63,872 nt of DNA from Methanoculleus sp. GTDB taxonomy: Archaea; Halobacteriota; Methanomicrobia; Methanomicrobiales; Methanoculleaceae. The translations under genes were made by a program, and so were the position numbers. Positions 37,488 through 44,517 of the stretch are shown here, piece by piece (position 1 is the first letter of the stretch; every line of letters begins with the position of its first letter). The stretch covers positions 1 to 63,872 of the forward strand of contig JASGMC010000001.1 in assembly GCA_030156625.1 (NCBI GenBank), read 5' to 3'. The notes beneath the pieces are model-generated. The model did not search any database, had not been told where the DNA came from, and worked only from the letters and a program-made list of their open reading frames with translations.

Positions 37488-37814
37488 GTCCCAAAAAGAT
37501 CTCCGAACCTTCGGTATACCCTAACCGGAGCCTTTACTTCCCAGGTATCTACCATTAGAGCCGTATTCTGAGCAAGAAGGGTGAAATGGCTTTCCATTGG
37601 GTATCGCACCTTCGCACCTCCTGTGCTCAAACTCCGTTCCTGCCGGGACGTCGCATATCGCCACTCGGGGAACGACTGTCGGTACGACAGGAGTTTGAGA
37701 AACTTGAAGAGTTTCGAGCGAGGGTCCGGGGAGGTGCACCCGGCGAAACGGCGAGTGCATAAGCACCGATAGGTGCGAAAGGATGTCCCTCTCCCGGCAA
37801 TAGCGTTTTGGGAC
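37488..37814. repeat. MITE-like element with short inverted ends
   Basis: A 327-bp segment that starts GTCCCAAAA and ends TTTTGGGAC. Its left 150 bp match 16470-16621 (inverted), and its right half carries dyads such as CTGTCGGTACGACAG and AAACTTGAAGAGTTT. No gene is encoded that I can support. The right end touches a weak third copy of the shared leader (about 37785-37845). Confidence 0.55.
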
Positions 37815-37824
37815 AACTTCATAT

Positions 37825-38535
37825 TCACAATACTCCTGTATACACTCTGGCCGATACCAGTTTCCACAGAAGCAATACGATCTTCGCACCGATTGCCAGC
37901 CCCACGGGAACAAAGACCGTCACCAGTGCCTGGCGAGTGGAGAGGCTTCGTGCGTGCCGCATACCTGCTGTCCAGAGGAACCCGCACCAGAGAAGAACCG
38001 GAATCGCAACTCCAGCATCGATCAGCGCTACGGCAGCTGCATGCGCCGCCACACGAGAGGGGATGAAATAGTCCTGCACCGGCAGGGAGATGAGCTGGAG
38101 GAGGGCTAGATGGAGGAGGGCCCCGACGATCAGGGGCACGCATCCGTATCCTACATTGGCCAGCGTCCTGAGAAACGTACCCCGGCCTTTGTACAGGTAT
38201 GATACCCCGTAGAAGACTGCCGAGTAAGATACCCATGCCAGGAACGGTGAGAGAGCCGTTGCAAACAGGCCCACGTATATGATCGGGTGCGCGGACGGGT
38301 CGGTGAGCTCCAGCGTTCTGGTGTACGCGGTGATCGTATCGTAATTGCCGACGATCTCAACCAGAAAAAGGCTACAGACGATCAGAGCTGGAATCTTTAG
38401 ATCGACGCGCTTGACCGGTAGTTCTGCAAAAAATGTATCGGGAGAAAGGCAGAGCAGCCCCAACTGTCGGAAAAATGAGTTTATCCGAGGGGAAGCGATT
38501 TCCTGCAAAGGAGAGATATAATCACTGATTTTCAT
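37825..38535 (-). CDS. Yip1-family-like membrane protein
   Basis: A 236-residue integral membrane protein with a short cytoplasmic N-terminus (SPDTFFAELPVKRVDLKIP, resembling the Yip1/YIPF-type start with F-F-x-x-L) and about five membrane helices. The ATG at 38535 lies inside the last codons of the preceding gene (14-nt overlap); an ATG 45 nt further upstream has no better support. Function is unknown, but the overlap ties it to the repeat-domain membrane-anchored protein before it. Family assignment rests on the overall helix pattern and the N-terminal motif. Confidence 0.65.
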   Translation of the reverse strand: MKISDYISPLQEIASPRINSFFRQLGLLCLSPDTFFAELPVKRVDLKIPALIVCSLFLVEIVGNYDTITAYTRTLELTDPSAHPIIYVGLFATALSPFLAWVSYSAVFYGVSYLYKGRGTFLRTLANVGYGCVPLIVGALLHLALLQLISLPVQDYFIPSRVAAHAAAVALIDAGVAIPVLLWCGFLWTAGMRHARSLSTRQALVTVFVPVGLAIGAKIVLLLWKLVSARVYTGVL

Positions 38536-39817
38536 AAGCCAGCCTGATTGCATAATCAACAGGACTCCATAGTAACTCAACTGTCCTGCCGTGCATCACG
38601 GTGCCGTTCAGTACCTCGTTTGCGGGTGTGCGGTTGGCCACCCACAGCTCAAGTTCTGTGGGCGAAATTGAGAACGCTCCTATCTCCAATTCGGGATGGT
38701 CCTTCCGGAACTGCAGCAGTTCAGCCACGAGTTGTTCACGCTCTTTCTCGTAATCCACATCATGGATGACTGTAAGGGTCCAGTCACCGATCTCTCTGCC
38801 CTGGAGGGCCTCCATCCCTTTTTCGTCCTGTACCCTCCTTCTTTCGCTCCCTATGGAGTACGCATAGAGGACAACCCGTTTGTTGTCCGGGTCAAATCCC
38901 CATTTACTGATGCTGAATGTTCTGTTATTGCCGCGTTGTAGATCTTTTAACTCCTCTCTCACCTCCTTCGGCACCCCGTCCGGCGTCATGTTCGCCGCAT
39001 CCAGCGCTCGTTGCATGAGTTCGGGCACATCCGGCTCCAGAACGGCCTTAAAGGTCCAGCCGCTGATCTCTCTGCCCTGAATGGCATCCACCTTCGTTTC
39101 ATACCCGTCATTCGGCCATGTGAAGTGCGCATAGGCGACGACCAGTCTGTTCCGGGGATCAAGCTCCCACGTCCGTATGCCCCCGATCTGCGCGCTGATC
39201 TTCTCCATCTCCTCTTTTACTTCGTCGGGCAACTCTTCCGGCGTCATGTTCGCCGCATCCAGCGCTCGCCTCACGGTCCGAAGCATATACGGCTCCCAGG
39301 CGACGTTAAAGGTCCAATCGCCGACCTTTCGGCCCTGAACGGCCTTCAGCTCCTTTTCATGCTCCTCATTCCATGCGAAGACTGCATGGATGACGACCTG
39401 CTTGTTCCGGGGATCAACGTCCCACTTCCAGATGATATCCTCAAACTGCGTGGCGTTTTTCATCTCTTCGATCACGTCGTCGGGCAACTCGTCCGGCGTC
39501 ATATTTACCTCTTCCAGCATTCGTTCCACGGTTCCGGACCTATACCAGGACCAGTATATCTCCTGGGCACGCTCCCAGATCTCGTCCGATGTCATGTTCT
39601 CAACCTCCTGTTCTTCTCCAGGTACCTGTTGCGGCGTTGCATTCCGGCTTATATCCCCCGGTAAGTTCGACCCTGTCGGCGACCCCTCCGGCGTCACGTT
39701 CCCGGTCCCCGGATCGCTGCCCTCGTCATTGTGCACTGCTACGATCAGTGCTAACGCGCAACAGACGACTCCGATTGCGACAACAGCGGCGATGATTCGT
39801 GCAACGGACTCTGTCAT
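38522..39817 (-). CDS. Membrane-anchored protein with three tandem repeat units, unknown family
   Basis: A 431-residue protein: N-terminal membrane helix (RIIAAVVAIGVVCCALALIVAV), a Pro/Gly/Thr-rich linker, then three copies of a unit of about 90 residues. Each unit opens NMTPxELPxEV(R/K)EEM, continues with W(D/E)xDPxNxxVVxYA and ends AxQGRxIxxWTF. A C-terminal module of about 70 residues (LLQFRKDHPELEIGAF to GTVMHGRTVEL) is shared with the 40794 gene. No known domain recognised; many sequons suggest it faces outside. The first 60-110 residues are nearly identical in DNA to its paralog, pointing to recent duplication or conversion. Confidence 0.75.
   Translation of the reverse strand: MTESVARIIAAVVAIGVVCCALALIVAVHNDEGSDPGTGNVTPEGSPTGSNLPGDISRNATPQQVPGEEQEVENMTSDEIWERAQEIYWSWYRSGTVERMLEEVNMTPDELPDDVIEEMKNATQFEDIIWKWDVDPRNKQVVIHAVFAWNEEHEKELKAVQGRKVGDWTFNVAWEPYMLRTVRRALDAANMTPEELPDEVKEEMEKISAQIGGIRTWELDPRNRLVVAYAHFTWPNDGYETKVDAIQGREISGWTFKAVLEPDVPELMQRALDAANMTPDGVPKEVREELKDLQRGNNRTFSISKWGFDPDNKRVVLYAYSIGSERRRVQDEKGMEALQGREIGDWTLTVIHDVDYEKEREQLVAELLQFRKDHPELEIGAFSISPTELELWVANRTPANEVLNGTVMHGRTVELLWSPVDYAIRLAYENQ
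39591..39715 (-). repeat. Near-identical block shared by two paralogs, copy 1
   Basis: About 125 bp matching 40575-40699 with only a handful of differences, covering the linker from TPEGSPTG to EEQEVENMTS. The flanking repeat units are far more diverged, which argues for gene conversion or a recent unequal exchange. Confidence 0.85.
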
Positions 39818-39862
39818 TCTCCTCCTCCATCAGCCCGGGGTGACGGTGCCATATGGCTCTAT

Positions 39863-40026
39863 AATACCTGAACTGTCCTGTCATGCATCATGGTGCCGTT
39901 CAGTGCCTCTTTTGCGGGTGTATGGTTGGCCACCCGCAACCGAATTTCTGTGGGAGATGTTACGAAATTCACTGCCTGCACTTAGGGCTGGTCATCTCAA
40001 AGATACAGCAGTTTCTCTTCTGTACT
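39863..40026 (-). pseudogene. Remnant of a third paralog
   Basis: Between the two paralogs the minus strand encodes TSPTEIRLRVANHTPAKE and ALNGTMMHDRTVQVL before a stop. This is clearly the C-terminal module of the flanking genes (TSPAHMEMWVRNRTPENE and so on). Upstream the match continues weakly (ELLYL, DDQP) but with in-frame stops. It has no start codon and is a decayed third copy. Confidence 0.75.
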
Positions 40027-40794
40027 TCAATCTGTCCCCGGTCCCCTCGATGCAGGTTCGGTCTCTTTCATCTCCTCCCACATCTCCTTTGGTGCGCCTC
40101 CAATTAGCTCGATTGTCCTGCCGTACATCACGGTGCCGTTCAATGCCTCGTTTTCGGGCGTACGGTTGCGTACCCACATCTCCATATGTGCTGGTGATGT
40201 TATGATAAAGCCCGATATCTCCAATTCAGGATGGTCCTTCTGGAATTGCAGCAGTTCGGCCGCAACCTGCTTACGTTCGTTCTCGTAATCGATATCGTGA
40301 ACGACCCTGAAGGTCCAGCCACAGACCTGCTTGGCCTGAATTGCCTTCACTTTCTTTTCATCCCGTATGGAGTACGCGTGGATGATGGCCAGTTTGTTCT
40401 CCGAATCAAATTCCCATCTGCTTATACCAAACTTTCTGTCTTCATAGGTTCGTTGCAGTTGTTCAATCTCTTCTCTCAACTCTTCCGGCAACTCTTCCGG
40501 TGTCATATTCGCCTCTTTCAGTGCTTCCTTTACGGGTAGAAGCAGTTGTAGATCTTCCGATAACTCTTTCGATGTCATGTTCTCAACCTCCTGTTCTTCT
40601 CCAGGTACCCGTTGCGGCGTTGCATTCCGGCTTATATCCCCCGGTAAGTTCGACCCTGTCGGCGACCCTTCCGGCGTCACGTTCCCGGCTCCCGGACCGC
40701 CGTCCTCGTCAGGAGGGTACACTGCTACGATCGTCGCTCCCGCACAACAGATAATTGCAAGTGCGATGATGATCCGTAGGGTCGTTTTTGTCAT
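40027..40794 (-). CDS. Membrane-anchored paralog with one repeat unit
   Basis: A 255-residue paralog of the 39817 gene: N-terminal helix (LRIIIALAIICCAGATIVAV), the same linker, a single repeat unit (NMTPEELPEELREE to QVCGWTFRVV) and the shared C-terminal module, then a short charged tail. The difference in repeat number (one versus three) suggests expansion or contraction by recombination. Function unknown. It lies 13 nt after the nine-cysteine gene and on the same strand, so read-through from the radical SAM operon is possible. Confidence 0.75.
   Translation of the reverse strand: MTKTTLRIIIALAIICCAGATIVAVYPPDEDGGPGAGNVTPEGSPTGSNLPGDISRNATPQRVPGEEQEVENMTSKELSEDLQLLLPVKEALKEANMTPEELPEELREEIEQLQRTYEDRKFGISRWEFDSENKLAIIHAYSIRDEKKVKAIQAKQVCGWTFRVVHDIDYENERKQVAAELLQFQKDHPELEISGFIITSPAHMEMWVRNRTPENEALNGTVMYGRTIELIGGAPKEMWEEMKETEPASRGPGTD
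40575..40699 (-). repeat. Near-identical block shared by two paralogs, copy 2
   Basis: Partner of 39591-39715 in the same frame and orientation. Confidence 0.85.
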
Positions 40795-40807
40795 GTACTC
40801 CGCCCTT

Positions 40808-41374
40808 TCAGCCCTTGGTTACATTTCCTTTTGCGTCGATCAAAAACGTCACCAGAGGCACTATATCGTGGTCCGGGAGACCGCAATTAAAGATACCTGT
40901 TATCTCGTAGATCTTCACCTTCGTAGCCTCTGTTTCTGTCCCGCGGGGCATCTGCCAGTCACCGGGTCTGATGTCCAGGTTGTCAAACTGGTAGAACTTC
41001 CAGCTGGAAAACTCGTCACTGTTGCCGCCCAAAAACTCGGCGCAGACCGCATGGCCGAAGCCCTGTGAGTTGTTTATAAGCGACACCATGTAGAAGTCCA
41101 GATCGAAGGTCCCCTCGATGTAACAGTGTTCGGGGCAGCCGTCCTTCTCCATCCAGTAGCAGCCTGCCAAGTCTTGAAGATGATCGAGGCATTTTCGGGT
41201 CCGGGCGTACCGTATCACCACGTTTGGCAGGCAATCGGCGTTGTTCCAGGACCCCGTTCCTCCTCCGCAGTCAGGAAGCCCGGGACGGAAATACCTGATC
41301 CTGAAGGGTAGATACACGCCTGCCGAGACGTGGCAGTCCATCCAGTCCCCCCAATCGCTCCATCCCATACTCAC
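40808..41374 (-). CDS. Nine-cysteine protein, possible transglutaminase-like fold
   Basis: A 188-residue soluble protein with cysteines at 14, 36, 48, 62, 72, 80, 84, 111 and 164. The block KCLDHL (C62), GHAVCAEF (H108) and KFYQFDNLDI (D131) has the order and rough spacing of the Cys-His-Asp triad of transglutaminase/papain-like folds, and RPGDWQMP follows. This is a motif-level guess, not a family match. The ATG overlaps the P-loop gene by 4 nt, so it is the third gene of the radical SAM operon. It may be the substrate of the radical SAM enzyme, or a peptidase/cross-linking partner. Base composition is lower in GC than the core genes. Confidence 0.6.
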   Translation of the reverse strand: MSMGWSDWGDWMDCHVSAGVYLPFRIRYFRPGLPDCGGGTGSWNNADCLPNVVIRYARTRKCLDHLQDLAGCYWMEKDGCPEHCYIEGTFDLDFYMVSLINNSQGFGHAVCAEFLGGNSDEFSSWKFYQFDNLDIRPGDWQMPRGTETEATKVKIYEITGIFNCGLPDHDIVPLVTFLIDAKGNVTKG

Positions 41375-42378
41375 ACCTCCAGATGACCATCACGAATCAG
41401 ATATTGCGGTAAAATCCATCCATTGCAATAGATCGCGTTCTCCTCTCTTCGGATGATATCAGAATCTGCATACTGCTGAAACGCCCAGAATTTGTTGTTA
41501 TATGGTGCATATGGTGAATTGTCGTTGCCCAGTGGGGTACCTACAGGTTTTTCTTTAATTGTCCTATACACAGCTAAGGGATCTGTGTTTGCTTGCCCAA
41601 TTTCATTGATTAACTGACAGTCCAAGTAGACAGATGGCTGGTAGCAGAGAGTCCGGGCAGTCCTTGAGTAATAGTTCAATTTCAAATGTCTATTGCTGCA
41701 TTCTCCGATGATTACAACATCACAGTCTTCTTTTTTCACCCTTTTCATAAACTTGTGGTAATCATAGCCGTACCATGTCATGCTGGGAAAAATATCCCAA
41801 TATTCTCCGGGGAATGCACCTGCCGCAATCGCTGTTTTATCGCTCTTTGGTAATGTCATTCTCGGTTCAAACGTATCAAAACCGAAGTTTTCTGGCATAT
41901 GAAGTTGATACTGCTCATCCACACAGGGGCCATCAAGGCATGCAGGAGTTTTTGTAATGACTTTTGTTACTTCCTTCTGGTGGATATTGTCCCAAAAAAG
42001 CATGAAGTCAGGGTGGCAAGATTCTACATATGTCTTCCAGGAATCGCTGAACTGATACGACATCGGCACATTTATACGCTCAAAGAGGTCGGCGAAAGCA
42101 GCACCAGTGGGCGTATAAGGATGCCATAATTCAAAGATGAAGACATCATAGCCTTTCGGAAGCCACTTTTCAAATGCATCTCTGCTTTTTGCTGCTTCCA
42201 GCGGCATATTATACTGATAGATGTTCTCACGCAAATACAAACCTACGTCATACTGGCCTTTAATTCGCTGTATGCACGCTACCTTCAAACCTTCGTTTTT
42301 GAAGTGCTTCTCCAGTGCAATTGCTGTTGTCGTTTTACCTTGATTCGAAAGTGAAGCCAGAACATATACTTTACTCAT
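41371..42378 (-). CDS. P-loop NTPase of the MinD/CobQ-like type
   Basis: A 335-residue protein with an N-terminal P-loop, SLSNQGKTTTAIALEKHF, at residues 9-26, a second nucleotide-fold strand VFIFELWH, and several isolated cysteines (ACLDGPCVDE, GECSNRH, TLCYQP, DCQL). The shape recalls MinD/BioD/CobQ P-loop proteins that use ATP to drive metal insertion or modification, but no closer family is recognised. It overlaps the radical SAM gene by 8 nt and the nine-cysteine gene by 4 nt. Codon use is AT-richer than the surrounding genome, suggesting transfer. It could energise or gate delivery of the substrate to the radical SAM enzyme. Confidence 0.7.
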   Translation of the reverse strand: MSKVYVLASLSNQGKTTTAIALEKHFKNEGLKVACIQRIKGQYDVGLYLRENIYQYNMPLEAAKSRDAFEKWLPKGYDVFIFELWHPYTPTGAAFADLFERINVPMSYQFSDSWKTYVESCHPDFMLFWDNIHQKEVTKVITKTPACLDGPCVDEQYQLHMPENFGFDTFEPRMTLPKSDKTAIAAGAFPGEYWDIFPSMTWYGYDYHKFMKRVKKEDCDVVIIGECSNRHLKLNYYSRTARTLCYQPSVYLDCQLINEIGQANTDPLAVYRTIKEKPVGTPLGNDNSPYAPYNNKFWAFQQYADSDIIRREENAIYCNGWILPQYLIRDGHLEV

Positions 42379-43204
42379 AATCTAACCTCCTGCAACAAGT
42401 TTCGAACTGATCTCGACATTTTTCTTGCTGTATATGCTCCCTGAATAATACATCACGTATTTTTTGCGGAAATTTTCCGATGGTATGCTGGTTTCGTGAG
42501 CAATCCCAATACGTCCCATCAGGAAGAACGGAAAGCCCCAGTATCCCTGCAATACAACCTTTTTCCACGCAGGTCGCGGTACAGAGAATCCCTTCTTGCT
42601 CCACTCGTTCCTTGACCCGTTGCTTCTCGGATAACCAGTCCGAAAACGATAGAGGATCTAACCCATTTTCATGAATCGGGTGATAAAGATTGAAGTTGAG
42701 CAGGTAAGACCCTGTTTCGATACAGAGATCTATGATATGATCGATGCACTTCAGATTCTGTTTGTTGGCGGTAAATGAGATGCTGTGGCGAATGTTATTC
42801 TCGTCCAGTAACCGCAGTGCTCTCACCGCGTTTTCGTAACTCCCGGCACCACGGATGAAATCGTGAACGCGGCTATTTCCGTCAATGCTGATCTGAATCC
42901 CGTCGTTTCTCCGGAAGAGATCGATGTACTGCGGGACAAGGATCCCGTTTGAACTCAGGGCAACATACCCGTTCAAACTTCGTACAATGCTGCATACTTC
43001 GCCGAATTGCGGATGGAGAAGGGGCTCCCCGCCGCTCAGAATGATCGTACTCTCTGGGAGAGGAAGATCTGCCTGCAGGAAGTCGGTACTTACCTCTCTT
43101 ATCATCTCCAGTGGCATCGAGGTATTTCCTTTGTTCAGGTAGCAATGCCTGCACGAGAGCTGGCAGTAGTCGACTATATGGAGGTCAAGGAAGTTCGCAG
43201 GCAT
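42371..43204 (-). CDS. Radical SAM enzyme with SPASM/twitch-like C-terminus
   Basis: A 277-residue radical SAM protein. The CxxxCxxC motif binding the SAM [4Fe-4S] cluster is at C14, C18 and C21 (DYCQLSCRHCY). SAM-binding features follow: SGGEPLLHP, ALSSNGIL and ISIDG. The C-terminus has many cysteines (TCVEKGCIAGI, WDCSRN, EKC, ETCC) with the LPDGTYWDC pattern, typical of SPASM/twitch maturases that carry extra clusters and modify peptides or proteins. First gene of a three-gene overlapping operon, preceded by shared leader copy 2. AT-richer than neighbours, probably acquired. Peptide or protein maturation is the favoured role; the substrate is unknown. Confidence 0.9.
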   Translation of the reverse strand: MPANFLDLHIVDYCQLSCRHCYLNKGNTSMPLEMIREVSTDFLQADLPLPESTIILSGGEPLLHPQFGEVCSIVRSLNGYVALSSNGILVPQYIDLFRRNDGIQISIDGNSRVHDFIRGAGSYENAVRALRLLDENNIRHSISFTANKQNLKCIDHIIDLCIETGSYLLNFNLYHPIHENGLDPLSFSDWLSEKQRVKERVEQEGILCTATCVEKGCIAGILGLSVLPDGTYWDCSRNQHTIGKFPQKIRDVLFREHIQQEKCRDQFETCCRRLDYE

Positions 43205-43275
43205 TCATACCACTATCCTGTTCGGCACATTTTCTTTCCATTGCAATATTGCGTCACGCAAGATTTCGTAATACT
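43205..43275 (-). promoter_or_regulatory. Shared leader element, copy 2
   Basis: The 71 nt before the radical SAM start, matching the leader of the six-cysteine gene at 36618-36692. A TATA-like AATATTAAG lies about 45 nt further upstream (near 43318), which would place the whole element in the 5' untranslated RNA. One frame through both copies reads like a peptide tail ending LQW-x-x-NVP-x-RIV and a stop at the next start codon, but it has no good start codon of its own. Confidence 0.65.
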
Positions 43276-43489
43276 TAACTTGAGACTCTTCATCATGCTT
43301 GCGATGATTTTGAAATTACTTAATATTTTCCCTTTGAGATTACGCTCCGAGCCCATCAAATTCTGCGCATTTCCGGTTTATGGCCCTCCCACTCCAACGC
43401 ACAACGCTCTACCCCTCTCATCAACCTCCCCGTTCCCGGCGACGGGGCAAGCATGGCGGCGATGTGCGATGGTTCGTTACGCGACTGGC

Positions 43490-43820
43490 CGGAGGGTGCA
43501 ATGTTTTGCTAGGAACAGAGCTTGAGAAGGCCGAAGGCCTTCGAGCGGGAGTGTGAGGCACCGTGAGGAACGACGTTCCTCTGGGAACGGAGTTCGAGCA
43601 CCGGCAGGTGCGAGGTGCGAAGAACCGGAGGAAGAGAAGACCTTTGGTCTTGGACTGGCGACTGGCCGAAGAACAGGAGCAGGAGCACCGTCAGGTGCGC
43701 GTCCGGTGAACCGTCGTGCCCGGGAATTGGGATCGCCGGGAACAGGGCGGGAAGAGGTTCAACAAATCCGTTTTTCTCGTATCGGTTGGTTCCCGGGGCA
43801 CTACCCGGCATGACGGGGAA
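43490..43820 (-). repeat. Hairpin-module repeat region
   Basis: Minus-strand reading shows modules of the same kind as 61.7 kb: CGAAGGCCTTCGGCCTTCTC, CTCTGTTCCTAGC, AAGACCAAAGGTCTT and GCACCTGCCGGTGC. The part 43683-43820 is the partner of 37282-37419. The flanking stretch 43276-43489 shows only AT-rich promoter-like DNA near the radical SAM operon and no gene. Confidence 0.7.
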
Positions 43821-44085
43821 GCCGGGATCGGTCGGACGGCGAAAAACGGGACGGTGACGGCGCGGGATTTTATGTTATAAATGGTAATATAGTATTACTT
43901 GGTATTAACAATAGTAAATTATATAATACTGCCCGTTCTATCTCTGCCTGGCGGGCGGTGGCGGAACCTCCTGTTCCCCGGCCCGGGCCGCAGAAGGGCC
44001 ATGGCCACCTCACCGGGCTCCCGGAGTTCATCGCCGCCGCCTGCCGAACTGCTCTGCACGGCTGGCGGGGCAGAGGTGATTGACC

Positions 44086-44418
44086 ATGAAGAAACGTATT
44101 CAATCCGAGAAGGGCGAGATCCTCCTTGACACCGACCGTGACGCCTGGCTCTATCTCGCGCCGCGGGGAGGTGACGCAGGCGGGGCGTTCGCGCGCGGAA
44201 AGGACCTCTTCCTGCACGAAGAGGAGGGGCTGCCCGAGACCTATTACATCTACTCCTGGTCGATGGAGCCCGGCGAAGACGAACAGCTCCAGGCAATCTC
44301 TCTCGTCTCCGCCGAACAGTTTCTGGAACTGCGGGGGCTCATGCTGAACGCATACCCGGAGCAGAGGGGGAGCGAGGTGCTGCGGTCCTACGGCTACGGC
44401 GTCGCGGAAGAGTTCTGA
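44086..44418 (+). CDS. Small hypothetical protein
   Basis: A 110-residue acidic cytoplasmic protein (MKKRIQSEKGEILLDTDRDA) with no recognised domain, signal or membrane segment. The ATG at 44086 lies 7 nt after GAGGTGA, which decides it over a TTG two codons upstream. Upstream, 43870-43930 is AT-rich with several TATA-like sequences. Composition matches the host genome. A GC-rich hairpin follows 20 nt after the stop. Confidence 0.75.
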   Translation: MKKRIQSEKGEILLDTDRDAWLYLAPRGGDAGGAFARGKDLFLHEEEGLPETYYIYSWSMEPGEDEQLQAISLVSAEQFLELRGLMLNAYPEQRGSEVLRSYGYGVAEEF

Positions 44419-44437
44419 GACCACATGGTTCCGGGCG

Positions 44438-44458
44438 GGGAGAGGCCGGCCCTCTCCC
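44438..44458 (+). terminator. GC-rich hairpin after the small hypothetical gene
   Basis: GGGAGAGG (44438-44445) pairs with CCTCTCCC (44451-44458) across a 5-nt loop, extended by one further GCG/CGC pair. No long T run follows, so termination is a guess; it also separates this gene from the chelatase gene. Confidence 0.4.
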
Positions 44459-44517
44459 GCTCGTGATTTGTTACGAAATTGAAATTCTTTAACATCTATT
44501 GCATCGTATTTTCATAT

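Noticed and set aside
37200-44000. Insertion sequence or transposase
   Set aside because: Repeats and remnants suggest mobility, but I found no transposase, integrase or clear target duplication.
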